From assembly GCA_033032865.1 (NCBI GenBank), contig JAWHQI010000263.1:1860001-1924000 (forward strand): a DNA stretch of 64,000 bases, written 5' to 3'. Position numbers and translations under genes: made by a program. Under the pieces are notes generated by a model. The model saw only the letters and a program-made list of their open reading frames with translations. It had not been told where the DNA came from and searched no databases. Shown piece after piece: positions 33,152 to 43,635 of this stretch; positions within the stretch are counted from its first letter, which is position 1; every line of letters starts with the position of its first letter. This DNA comes from Dactylorhiza incarnata. Its lineage: Eukaryota > Streptophyta > Magnoliopsida > Asparagales > Orchidaceae.

Positions 33152-34737
33152 ATGGCGCGCGACTATGCTGCAGAGGCTAAGGCGGCCATGGCTGGTCTTG
33201 TGGGCCTGTTCGATGCTCCCTCGATCCCTCCACGCCTAGGTCCTGAGGTTGAGGACTTCCTCGCTACCAAGAAGAGGAAGAGGCTTGCGAAGAAGAAGAA
33301 GAAGCAGGAGAAGAAGAAAGCCGCTGGAGAGGATGTCGCCGCCCTTTTGGGCGACCAACACCAACAGCTGCTGGACGAGATGGGGCTGTCTAACGAGGGC
33401 GACTCACCGGCCGCTGATCCTCCTGCTCCAAATGTTGCCGAAGGGGCGAGCATGCCTGGGACCTCGACCCAGAGTCAACCAGAGAATCTCGCTCCTGCAC
33501 GAGGTGGGAGCTACCTACTCGCCACCTCCTTGATTAGTCTCAACTTGGTTTGTAATGCTAAATGCCTCTTTTATGCTCGCAGATTCGTCTACCATCGGTG
33601 CTCAGGAGGAGCCTCTGGCCGTACCTCCTCTGAGATCGTCGCCCATGATCTCGCCTAGGGGTGGTGGGCGCTCGACGCGAGTTCTCCACAGCTCTTTGCT
33701 GGAGAAGAGGCCGATGAGCGAGCAACAGGCTCCTCTGGCGGGCAGCGTGCTTCCGCCACCACCGCCTCTTCAATCCTTGGGGCTGGCGAGCAGTTCGCAA
33801 CTGCCCGTGGGTGGGATTCCGCTACCTCCTCCTTTTCCTCCTTCTGCGACTACTCAAGGCGAGCAGCGCCCTTCGACTTCTACTGCTCCCTCAACCCACC
33901 AGGGCGAATCCTCGCGCCATGGCGGGACTGAGGGCCCTTCGGGCTTCTTTCCCCCAAGGGGGGGAGGGAGACCATTCGATAGTCGCGGTCGAGGGAACGC
34001 GCCTCCTAGCCGGGGTCAAACTGCTGGGTCCCATTCTGCTCGGCGAGGTGATCACCATCGCAACGCGTCTCCTCAGTGAGGAAGGGGCTCTCCTCGCCGT
34101 CACTCTCGCAGTCCTCGGCCAGGTACTTGGTCGCTGTCTTCGATAGTCGCCACTGTCTTCACTCTGTTCCTTTTATCGTCAAAGCTCTGATACTCTTACC
34201 TTTTTTGCAGCTCGCGCTCGTACTCCCATAAGAGCCTTGATCGACGCTGTCGGGCTTCCTTCTCGCGAGTATCAGGAGAGGGCTACTCGCGCGATCCTGG
34301 ATTTGGAGGCGAAGTTAGAGCGCCTGGCAGTCAGTGAGCCTCATCGCCGCCTGACTGAGGTGGAGTCGCGGGTTGAGCGCCTGGCGAGCAGTGATGCTCA
34401 TCGTCGCTTGATCGAGTTGGAGGTGCAAGTATCACAGCTGGAAGAGTTTGATACTCGCCTGGCTGGTGCAGAATCTCGCCTTTACACTGTCAGCGATTTG
34501 GAACGTCGAGTTGCGAGGCTCGAACATCGCCAGCAGCTGCACCATGACGAGATGGTGGGGATGCGTGCGAGCATGGGCTCGGTTGGTCGGCTGGCAAGGA
34601 TTGAAGACCAGCTGCGACAGGGTGAGGACGTGATGACTGTAGCCTTCGAGCATTTCAAGCGAGCTCGCAGCTTGGGCTGGGTCGGGCGACATCCTCAGCC
34701 TCAGGATCCTCAGGCGAATCTCCAGGGGCCTTCCTAG
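33152..34737 (+). pseudogene. Element B antisense gene 1 (coiled-coil protein), three exons
   Basis: Exons 33152-33503, 33583-34122 and 34211-34737 join with GT/AG introns of 79 and 88 bases and matching phase. Exon 1 encodes an alanine-rich start, then a lysine-rich stretch (about residues 45-70). Exon 2 is proline, serine and glycine rich. Exon 3 encodes heptad-like repeats (LERLAVSEPHRRLTEVESRV and related) that should form a coiled coil. A TGA at 34077-34079 interrupts exon 2. It runs opposite to gag-pol and starts just inside the 3' LTR. The counterpart in element C is at 59613-60897. Function is not known. Confidence 0.6.
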
Positions 34738-35127
34738 CTGCTGTCTTTTTTTTTTCTCTTTTTTCTTTGTAGTCGCTTGATCGCCTTTGGGCGAGCATCC
34801 CTGTAATTCTGAACACTTAACTCTACCTGATGTAATATTATTTTGGCGAGTATTGGAAACTCGCCCTCTATAACTTGCTTTGCTTTCTTTTTTTGTGATG
34901 GTTTTTTGTCAGATTTTTTCTATCTTCTTTAATTTGGCGAGTAGTATCTGAATGTCGCCTGCACGTGGCGAACTTTTTTCATGCTTCTTCTTGTAGGTCT
35001 TCGCGCTTTGGAAGTCGGCACCTTTCTGACGCGTGCTGCTGAGTAGGCGACCTTAACTTAATACTCGCCACTCCCTTATTCTTAATCGCGTCGTCGTGCT
35101 TGATAAGCCAAGCTACCCGACTACTAT

Positions 35128-35140
35128 AAATAGGGGGGTT
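35128..35140 (+). promoter_or_regulatory. TATA box of antisense gene 2, element B
   Basis: CTATAAATAGGGG stands about 120 bases before the ATG at 35258 and is followed by a pyrimidine-rich leader (TCTTCTCTTCTTCTCGC), the usual form of a plant core promoter. The gene therefore seems to carry its own promoter and not to depend on the LTR. Confidence 0.7.
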
Positions 35141-35257
35141 GGGTGAGTATTAATTACGCTTTCGGCGATCTTCTAGCTCACACGCGAGTATCTTCCATCC
35201 TCTTCTCTTCTTCTCGCATTCTCCGATACTCGCCCTTCTTTCCTTCTTTCCTCGAAG

Positions 35258-37181
35258 ATGACTGACGAGGTGACCATTCGGCGTGCGAATCACGCCAAGA
35301 ACTTCACGGCGGCCACCTTCAAGAAATCGATCACAACCGAGAAGGATTTGGAGATATTCTCGGCGAAGTACATCCCGCCGGGGTTTGTCGCTCGACTTCC
35401 TCGCTAGGGCGAGCGACTAAACACCGTCTTAACCACCGAGAGGGTGTTCCATACTCGCCACTTTGAGGTGAGCTTGCGACTACCATTGTGGACGGAGTTC
35501 TGCCAGATACTCCGCTACTTTGGGATAGTCCCTGCCCAGATCAACCGCAACGGAGTGGCGATGATCGTGGGTTTCCTCTGCTATCTGCGCGACCAGGGGA
35601 TCGCCTTCGACCTCTCCGTCTTCAGACCGGTATTCCACTTCATGGCGACTAGCCAGGGCGTCGTCTTCCTGTGCAGCCATTTCTGCACGCTGGTCGGCAC
35701 GACGAATAAGAATCATCGCTGGGGAGAGCGATTAGTTGTCATTAGTGGCGACTTCCAAGCCATTCCCGACAGGTCCTTCCAGCCGCCGGAGAGCGTCTTC
35801 GGGGATTCTCTCCTAAGTGAGAGCGGCGAGAAACTGCTCGAGTCCTTCAAGAATCGCCGCCTTGACGTGGTGTTCTGGAGGAGGCGAGTAGACGAACTCG
35901 CTGAGGTGTTCCCGGGCGAAGGTAACCTACTGCGCGAGTATTCGTTTATACTCGGTCTTCATCTTCAATCTGGCGACTAACTAGAGATGTCTTTCTTTTT
36001 TTTGCATCAGTCCACCTTCTGCCACGCGAGCTTCTCCCTGTGGCGGTGAAGGCGTCGGCTTCCATTCAAGGAAGTGAGGGGACCTCCGCTCGCGGGGATG
36101 GGGTTTACTCGCCCATTGATTTGTCGCCAGGAGGCGATGAGCCCTTGATCGTCGGCGACGGTTCAGGGCCTTCCAAGAAGCGGAAGGAGAGGGGCGAGCC
36201 CTACGACCCCTCGCGGAAGAAGAAGGAGGTCGCTCATATGGACCTCGGCAAGAAGGCGGACCCTTCTGAGGCTGGCGAGCCTTACGCCCACCCGAATTTC
36301 AACCTCGGCGGGCGTGGCGAGGACGCCTATGGTCGCCCCTTGGTGACCTGGTCGGAGAGCGCCCACGTGGTGTCTTTAAGCTCCAACCTCCCGCCATGGT
36401 CGGAGGACTGGGAAGACAAGGGCGAGGGCTTCGACGTGCTCCACGCCATCTATGGTCGCGAGGATGGTGAGAGACTGCAGGAGGAGTCTTCCGAGTATCT
36501 GGCTCACCAGACCTCGCGATCTCTGCTACGATCTGCCGAGCTGGCCCATTCGACAGCAAGGCGATTGCTTGAATATGAGGGGGTGATCCGGACCCAGTGT
36601 AAGAAAATGGTCGCCATGGGGCTCAAAGAGAAGGAGCATGAGGTACTCGCTTCGCTTATTTACTCTCTTCTGGGATACTCGCCATTTTGCCGAATAGTTT
36701 GCTTACTTTCCGCGTCTTCTCGTTTTTGCAGGCCGCCGATGTGGAGATGGCAAAGAAGGCATCCCAGCTGGAGAAGGAGCTGGACGACACCCGGCTGGCT
36801 TTGGAGGCCGCCCAAGTTCGCATTGCCGAGCTGGAAACTCGGCCTGCCGAGCAACAGCCAGCGGCGGCGGGCCCCTCCAGGGTCAGCACGCAGATTAGGA
36901 TGTATGGCGACGATATGCCTCGCATTCGTCGGGAGATCACACGAGCCACTGGGACTGTCATCCTGAGCCAACTGAAGGCAGACGATCTTCTGAAGCCGGC
37001 GGCGATGAAGTTGACAGTGGTGGACCTCATCCCGACGCTGCTCGCCAAGGAGTCCACCTCCCCCTTGCGAGTATCTCCCCAGCTATCCAGTGACTCCGAG
37101 GATGATGATTCTGAGGACGAGGATGATGATGATGGTGGCGATGATCCAGATGCAGACATTGATGGCGAGGATGACGCCTAA
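35258..37181 (+). pseudogene. Element B antisense gene 2, 'putative gypsy type transposon' domain protein
   Basis: Exons 35258-35954, 36011-36642 and 36732-37181 join in phase across short GT/AG introns. Exon 1 has the block HFEVSLRLPLWTEF, ILRYFGIVPAQINRNG and GFLCYLRDQGI, the pattern of the Pfam family Transposase_28 (putative gypsy type transposon), found in proteins carried by plant Tat elements. Exon 2 has a basic nuclear-signal-like run (KKRKERG…RKKKEV). Exon 3 is a coiled coil with an acidic tail (DDDSEDEDDDD). A TAG at 35404-35406 breaks the frame near residue 50. The homologue in element C is at 57234-59145. No enzymatic motif is seen; a nuclear, nucleic-acid or protein-binding role is only a guess. 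Confidence 0.72.
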
Positions 37182-37330
37182 TCTCCTGGGCACCGTTTTT
37201 GCTTGCCCGACGACCTTTTGTAAACCCTTTGAAGATTTTTTGTAATTTATACCAAACTTATAAATGAAAGGACAAGGTTCTTTGCTCGCCTGTTTCTTCT
37301 GTATTTGCTTCCTTTCTTGAATGTCGCTTA

Positions 37331-37438
37331 GGCTCCTAGGCTCGAGGCGAGATTGAGTGCTCGCTAGGCTCTTAGGATCGAGGCGAGATTGAGTGCTCGC
37401 TAGGCTCTTAGGATCGAGGCGTAGTTGAGTGCTCGCTT
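37331..37438. repeat. 36-bp tandem repeat, three copies
   Basis: Units of GGCTCTTAGGATCGAGGCGA plus GATTGAGTGCTCGCTA follow one another just past the end of antisense gene 2. They contain the GGCGAG/CTCGC words common in this element. Confidence 0.88.
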
Positions 37439-37687
37439 TTTGTTAGTGCTCGCATGTGGATACTCGCTCCTGCATACTCGCACCTGTATGCTCGCACGTG
37501 TATACTCGCCAAAGTACTCGCACCTGCAAACTCGCCTTTTTTCAAAGGTACCTTTTGATAGAGTCGAGCTGTGAGGGGCACTTGGAGGGTCCCGAGGGAC
37601 ACATGCTCTCAAGGCCTTGACTTGCACCTGGTGAAGAGTTCATTAGGATCACTTAATAATAATGGGTTTTTTAAGGGAAAAGAGATA

Positions 37688-38620
37688 GGGAATGGCAGTC
37701 GGGGAGGTCTGGAGGGACATATCATCCCGAAGCCTTCATCCTACTTGGATGCCGGATGTCGACGAAGAATGACGTCAAGTAGGGAATGGCGGTCGGGGAG
37801 GTCCAAGGGGACACACCGTCCCGAGGCCATCCTACTTGGATGCCAGAATGTCTCCATTCTTTGGTCGGTCGAATCGGTCTTGCCCTTTCCCAAGTTGGAA
37901 TGTCGGCTTCCAGACTTCCCCCTGGTAATCTCTCTAGTAGGACGAGAAGTGCGGTCGGTGGGAACCGCGGCCAACGTGCAGGGGGGAGCTGATCTCGGCC
38001 GTCATTGCAGAGGTTTGGACTTAAGGGAACGCACACCCGAGGCACTGTCCCATCATACGTTCTGAGTTTTTACGAGGGTTAAGTCGGAGGCTCATTTTCC
38101 AACTTGCGGCGTCGAATGTTGATGCATGACGACGTCAAGCAGGGAGTGGCAGTCGGGGAGGTCCAAGGGGACACACCATCCCGAGGCCTCCATCCTACTT
38201 GGATGCTGGATGTGGATCAAACCTGCTTCCTGTTGCTCAATAATTTAGCAGGGAGTTAAGCACACTTAAGCACACCAACTCGCATGATCGGACACAACAA
38301 TTTAGGAAACGGATTGCTTTGCTGCGAGCTTTCAGCTCTCGAGGGTACATGACACCTTTATTCAAGGGTCCCCTGAGCTAGTTAAATCGATCATCTCTTC
38401 GCCGAATCGGGAGGTCGGCGTCCAGACTTTTTCATGGTAATCTCTTCAGTCGGACGAGAAGTGCGGTCGGTGGGAACCGCGACCAACGTGCGAGGGGGGA
38501 GCTGATCTCGGCCGCCATTGCAGAGACTTGGACTTAAGGGAACGCACACCCGATGCACTGTCCCATCATCCGTTCTGAGTTTTTACGAGGGTTAAGTCGG
38601 AGGCTCATTTCCCAACCTAG
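37688..38620. repeat. Long direct duplications between pol and the antisense genes
   Basis: A block with GGCAGTCGGGGAGGTC and ACACACC-TCCCGAGGCC occurs three times (about 37690, 37782 and 38139). A second block of about 190 bp, from TCCAGACTT through CGGTCGGTGGGAACCGCG to TTAAGTCGGAGGCTCATTT, occurs twice (37910 and 38421). It is the same location as the 87-bp array of element C. No frame is supported. It is where the sense and antisense transcripts would converge. Confidence 0.8.
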
Positions 38621-38755
38621 CGTGGAGATCGACTTCACTGGCCTCCTTTCTTTAAGGACTTCTCTGGGATAGGAAGGACTGCCTCATCCCATGTTTCAGG
38701 GAGATGTAAATTTTTATACATAAATGAACTTACAAGGGGCATGTACATTCCCTTT

Positions 38756-39676
38756 TAAGGATAAAACCTTTTCAGGTCATCGCCGCTCCAGGTGTTCCCC
38801 ATCAGCTCGCCTTCCTGGTTCTGCAAGCGGTACCCTCCTGTCAGGAGTGCTTCCTGGATGATGAAGGGTCCTTCCCAGTTTGGGTTAAGCTTTCCGACGA
38901 CTGCTGATCTTCCTGGCGCGTCCACCTTTTTTAGGGTCAGGTCACCTGCTTAGAAGTGCTTGAGGCGGACATTTTTATCGAAATGTCTTGCCATTCGGCG
39001 CTTGATCTCTTCTTGCCTAGCTGAGGCCAGGTCCCGCAGCTCTTTTATGTAGTCGAGGGATAGCTTCTGCGCTTCTTCATTCTCTAATCGCCATTCTCCG
39101 TTTCCGTCTTCGGCGGCTACCACCCTTGGGCTTCTGACTTCAAACTCTACTGTAATGAGAGCTTCCGACCCGTGAGAGAGCTTGAACGGTGTCTCCCCGG
39201 TGGCTGAGCTAGGAGTGGTCCTCAAAGCCCATTGGACCGAGGGGAGCTGGTCCGCCCAACTACCTCTCAGGTTCTCCACTTTCTTTTTTAGCATATTGAT
39301 GATCAGCTTGTTGGCGGCCTCCACTTGACCATTGCTCCTGGGATGGTGTACAAAAGCGAATCGAAGATCAGTTCCCAGCTTCCTGCAAAAATCATCCAAT
39401 TCTAAGCTGGCAAACTGGGGATCATTGTCGGTGACGATGGCGAAAGGGATTCCAAATTTGCAGACGATCTCCCCCCAGATGAAATTCTTCATGACTTGAG
39501 AGGTGGTCTTGGCCAAAGCTTTGACCTCGATCCACTTGGAGAAGTAGTCGATCATGATGAGAACGAACTTCCTTTGGCCACTTGCTTGAGGGAAATGGCC
39601 GATCAAGTCCATCCCCCAGATGGCGAACGGCCATGGGGCGGTGATTGATCGGAGCTGCTGGGCTGGCTGCAACTAA

Positions 39677-39707
<31 letters not shown>

Positions 39708-39873
39708 GAAGAGCTGGCACTTCTGACACTTCTTCGAGAAGGTCTCAACATCCTTTCGGATAGTAGACTAGAAGTAACCTTGCCTCAGGATCCTTTGCTC
39801 TAAAGTGCGAGTCCCAGAATGGCTTCCACACTCTCCCGAGTGGATCTCTTCCAACACTCGGGGTACTTCGTCT
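38756..39873 (-). pseudogene. Element B integrase
   Basis: The minus strand encodes, in order, a zinc-binding region (HSGECGSHSG…CQKCQ), the catalytic core with IWGMDLIGHF, IVTDNDPQF and NGQVEAANK carrying the D, D and E residues, and a C-terminal domain ending WSGDDLKRFYP. It would insert the DNA copy into the host genome. Breaks: a TAG in the zinc-binding part (near 39770), a poly-C expansion (39678-39706), and a TAA at about 38950 before the C-terminal domain. The core itself is open for about 240 codons (38950-39672). Confidence 0.85.
39678..39706. repeat. Run of 29 G inside the integrase
   Basis: A plus-strand G homopolymer (poly-C on the coding strand) separates the zinc-binding and core parts of integrase. 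It would encode polyproline and shift the frame. It may be a real slippage expansion or an assembly artefact; the length should not be trusted. Confidence 0.8.
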
Positions 39874-41991
39874 TCAGAGACACATCTGGCCAGGGGGCCT
39901 GAGATGGTTTTGCGGTACAGCTCTCCGCTTTACAGTAAATAGTACGCCCGCCTTGTACCGAAATCTTCTTTGATCCCCTTCGCCCGCTAGGAGCTGGCCG
40001 CTGACCAGGAAGGCCACAAAGGGATCCATCCATGAAGGGCGCTGCTCGATCTCCATCATCTCTCCCTCTTCAATGGATGGGCGGAATAGCTCGGTAATAG
40101 TTCCTCCAGCTCTCGGCCCATACTTGGCTAAGCGATCTGCTGCAGAGTTCTCCTCTCTTGGCACATGCTCGACGAAGAAGGACTGGAAGCCTCCTATCAA
40201 CCCTTTCACTTTTACTAAGTACTTCTGCAGGATGATGTCGCGCACCTCAAACTCTCCTCGAATCTGCGACGCGACCACCATCGAATCCGTGAAAGCCCGG
40301 ACATCACGGATCCCTAACTCCTTGGCAAGGCGCAAGCCTGCCACTATGGCCTCGTACTCTGCTTGGTTGTATGTGACGGGGAAGAGGATCTCGACGGCTT
40401 GCTCGATCCTTGTTCCCCGTGGGCTGACGAGCACTATGCCCACTCCCACAGAACTTCTGCCCGAAGCTCCGTCCACGAACAACTTCCATGGAATTGGATT
40501 GAGAGCTTCTTCCCCTGGCTCCGTTTCCACCGAGAAGTCAGCCAAGAAGTCTGCTACCGCCTGGGCCTTGATCGCCACCCGAGGTGAGAAGGAAATGTCG
40601 AACTCGCTGAGTTCCACCGACCATTTCGCTAACCTCCCTGAATGCTTCACTCCCTCTAGGACATTTCGGAGAGGATGATCAGTCACAACCCGGATGGAGT
40701 GAGCTTGAACTGCCGGCAGCTCGACCCGGTCTTCATTCCTCCTTCGAGCGACGGCTTGTACTGCCGACAGCTTGACAGGGGCTTCGATTCTTCGCTGCTC
40801 CCCTCCACCTTCTCCTGTTGCTAGCCTCCTCCTGGCTTCCCAAAAGTCTGGGCAAGCCATCATCGCATGCCCTTCTGCCTGGTGGAAGTCACAGTAGAGG
40901 GGAACCTCTTCTGCCTGCTGCCTTCTCTGCCGCTGCTTCTTCCTTCCTTGACGGCGACCACGTCCGACTACCGCCATCGCTTCGTCTCTCCTCCTCTCCT
41001 GATGCCTCTCTGGCTGGCGAAAGGGTCTTCTCTCCGGGCATCCTCCCCTTTGATCCCGACGCTGGTGCCGTCCAGCCGGCCTCCAAGGTGGCCGGTTGAT
41101 GGGGACCTGATAGCGCCTTTCCTCCTCCTGACGCTCCGGGGTCACGATGGGCCTCCTCTCATCGCTTATCCTGGCTTCCTCCCTCCGGGGCTCCTCCCTT
41201 TTCTTCTCTTCTCCTCTCCTTTCTTCGCGCCGCTCCGGCCTTTTCCTTTCCGCCCATCGGGGCTCTTCTCTCTTCCTCTTCTCAGGGATCCTATCCCTCT
41301 CTTCTCCCTCACCTCCGGTCACCCTAGCAAGCCTGGCCAAGAAGTCAGGGTTAGAAGCCTCTCCTCGGACAAACTTGTTGGCCCTCAGATTGAGGTTGTC
41401 ATAGGAATAGGGAGGATTCCTACTGAGCTCCAACTTGAAGAGGCCTTGCCTTATACCGAACTTCAAGGCCAGCAACAGGATGTTGCTATCCACCTTCTGG
41501 ATCTGCAGCACCTCCTCTTGAATGCGCTCGACATAGGCTCCCAACGCCTCTTCCGACCTTTGTACCAGATAGAACAGGGTCGTTGCTTCCTTCTTCAGCT
41601 TCCGGGCCGTGTCGAATCGGGTCGTCACTCCACGGTACAGGTCTTCAAAGCAGTAAATCAAGCCGACGGGCAACTGGTGGAACCAATCCCAGGCCTTTGC
41701 CCGGAAGGTGATGGCAAACAGTCTGCACTTAAAGGCATCCGACATGGTTCGGAGAGAGACTATATCCTCGAACCACTGGATGTGCCGGACAGGGTCATCC
41801 CTCCCTGAATAATAATTCAGCACGGGGTCCCTGAACCCTTCTAGCACGGGCGCGGCAAGGATTTCCTTGCAGAAGGGGCTCCTCCCTCCTGCCCGGCGAC
41901 GATCCTCCACTTGGCGATTATCACCACCATACTCGCCATATGGGCGAGTATCCTGATACCTCGCCTGCTCCTCCGTCTCGCGGAAACGGAT
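39874..41991 (-). pseudogene. Element B gag joined in frame to RT connection and RNase H
   Basis: One open frame of about 680-700 codons. The N-terminal half is a Ty3-type gag (DPVRHIQWFEDIVSLRTM, WDWFHQLPVG), then an arginine/glutamate-rich stretch and a nucleocapsid-like CDFHQAEGHAMMAC with Cys-His-His-Cys spacing. The frame then jumps into the RT connection (VVTDHPLRNVL, GRLAKWSVELSEFDISF) and RNase H (KLFVDGASG…AEYEAIVAGL…FTDSMVV). Protease and the RT palm with its YVDD are missing, removed by an internal deletion that kept the frame near 40700. A frameshift near 39930-39945 ends it. A TAA at 41992-41994 cuts it from its likely start at 42264. Confidence 0.85.
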
Positions 41992-42264
41992 CCCTTACGA
42001 GGTCGGCTGGTAGAACTGCGACCTCCTTGGTTGTTCGGTCTCCTTCTCTACATGCTCCTTTCCTGCTCGCCGAGGGGAACTCCTTCCCTCGGTCAGTTTC
42101 GGGCGATGCGGCGAGGTCGTCGTGACCTCGGCGCGCTGCTGAAGCGCTGCCCGCATGGTCCCTTCTATGCGCTGCGCGAAGGCCACGAAAACTGCCAACG
42201 TCACAAACTCGCCGCTCGCGGACGAGTTGCCGACTACCTCCTCATGGTCGTCAACTATGACCAT
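41992..42264 (-). pseudogene. Element B gag, N-terminal part
   Basis: An ATG at 42264, about 40 bases inside the PBS, opens the frame of gag. It runs 90 codons and stops at TAA 41992-41994, after which the same frame continues as the gag-RNase H fusion. The stop is a single-codon change in an otherwise continuous frame. Confidence 0.6.
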
Positions 42265-42301
42265 CTCGCCTTCTTACTGAACTTTCCTTCTCTGACTATG
42301 G

Positions 42302-42319
42302 TCCACGCTCACCGCACCA
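42302..42319 (-). promoter_or_regulatory. Element B primer-binding site (tRNA-Phe)
   Basis: The plus strand reads TCCACGCTCACCGCACCA, the 3' end of plant tRNA-Phe with CCA, three bases from the LTR. Element C has the same type of site. Confidence 0.92.
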
Positions 42320-42322
42320 AAG

Positions 42323-42936
42323 TGTTGACGCCAGGAAAATCCTGACCTCAAGATTCGGACCGATGCAGTCGGAGGCTACTCGCCCAGCTGCCCAACGAGA
42401 TGGCTTGGCTGGCAACGACGAAGAAGCTAGAAGAGCAACAAATAGGACCCCGGGTGCTGCGGCAGGGAGGTCCCACCACGTACCCAGAAGCTCAAGAGAG
42501 TCTTCCCCTCCAAAACCAAAGTGGCCGAGCTTGGTACAGGGAAGGCACCGACTTGGCTAGAAGCAAGGGTGACGGGCTCAAGAGTTCGGGAATCGGGGTC
42601 CAAAAGCTCAAGTCCAGGTGCCAATCCAAGTACCCCTGGGGTCCTATTTATAGAAAAACCAAAGGGTAGGGGGGCTTTTTATAGCCCAGCCCCCGACCCG
42701 GCGACTATGGGATACTCGGCGAGCACTTATGCCATAGTCGCCCATCTGGCGAGTATTGGGTGCTGCTCGCACACGCCGGGACAATACTCGCCTATCTGGC
42801 GAGTATTACCTGCATACTCGCCATGGTCTTTTATGCTTCTGTCTTGGACTGCTGGTCTCTGTGTTGACTCTTTGACCTTTGACTTTTGTCTTCGTGGCCT
42901 TGGGCGGGTCCACCCTCGGAGAATGAGGGTTGTACA
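42323..42936 (-). repeat. Element B, 5' LTR
   Basis: 614 bp. On the minus strand it starts TGTACAACCC, as does the LTR of element C. Carries six or more ACTCGCC/GGCGAGT words between 42720 and 42830. Confidence 0.93.
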
Positions 42937-42941
42937 TTAAC

Positions 42942-43586
42942 TTTTTATTTTCTAAACGTAATTTATCATTTGTAATTTTCAATTTCTTAATTTTACGTTT
43001 AGCAATTTGTAGCATATGTAATGTGGAAATAGAATTAGTCACAAAGATAGAAGAATTTATTTACTTACATTGCTATCGGGAGAGGCAAGATTTGAACATA
43101 AAGTTCCTTTAACATCTTTTTGGCACTCCTCTTCCAAAGACAACATTTCTTCTTCTCTTCCACTTGATGTGCACTCCATGGTTTCATCCTGAGAGATTCT
43201 TTCTTGATTGCTTGTGCCAATTTGAATGTTTTCCAAATGTTGTGCATGCTCCAAACCTATACACGGAAGATCAAACATTTCATCAAGAAATTTCCAAATT
43301 TTGTAAGCATTAGTAAAATAATAAATCAATTTGGAAATATCTTTTGATAAAACACAAAATAAAGTATTCATAGCCTTCGCATTTAAATGACATTCCAATT
43401 TATTTGATTCATCCACTGATCTTATAATTGACGTATTCCAAATTTTGATATCATATGTGTTTACAAAGATTTCATTAATATTTTCCACCCTTTATAATTT
43501 TTGCCTTCAAATAAATATGGTGCCAAAGATTTTTCATTTATATAAAAGTTTTTCCCATTAGTAGAAGCGAGATCATGAGACGCCAT
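42942..43586 (-). pseudogene. Element E gag relic, N-terminal part
   Basis: The likely start is ATG at 43586 (MASHDLASTNGKN), about 40 bases past the PBS, followed by LAPYLFEGKNYKGWK, the opening typical of copia gag. The frame shifts near 43490, runs as 43488-43057 with ISKLIYYFTNAYKIWKFLDEM (truncated here in the listing of residues), hits a TAA at 43057 and shifts again into a lysine/leucine-rich coil that is cut by element B at 42941. At least two frameshifts and a stop make it non-functional. Confidence 0.7.
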
Positions 43587-43622
43587 TATTCCCGGTTTTT
43601 AAACCATTTGGAATAACCTGCC

Positions 43623-43633
43623 CTCTGATACCA
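43623..43633 (-). promoter_or_regulatory. Element E primer-binding site (initiator tRNA-Met)
   Basis: On the minus strand TGGTATCAGAG follows the 5' LTR after two bases. This is the standard complement of plant initiator tRNA-Met used by Ty1/copia elements. Confidence 0.92.
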
Positions 43634-43635
43634 CT

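Larger units (their letters stand above)
32358..42936 (-). mobile_element. Element B: Ty3/gypsy Tat-lineage element with antisense genes
   Basis: LTRs of 614 bp at both ends are flanked by TTAAC (32353-32357 and 42937-42941). On the minus strand the order is LTR, tRNA-Phe PBS, gag fused to RT connection/RNase H, integrase, repeats, two genes on the opposite strand, PPT, LTR. Antisense genes between pol and the 3' LTR are known in the Tat lineage of plant Ty3/gypsy elements. Protease and most of reverse transcriptase are deleted and several stops are present, so it is non-autonomous. It lies within the gag of element E. Confidence 0.9.

Noticed and set aside
40867..41808. Plus-strand frame of 313 codons opposite element B gag
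   Set aside because: It is the mirror of the R/E-rich gag frame. The gag frame has clear domains and this one has none.
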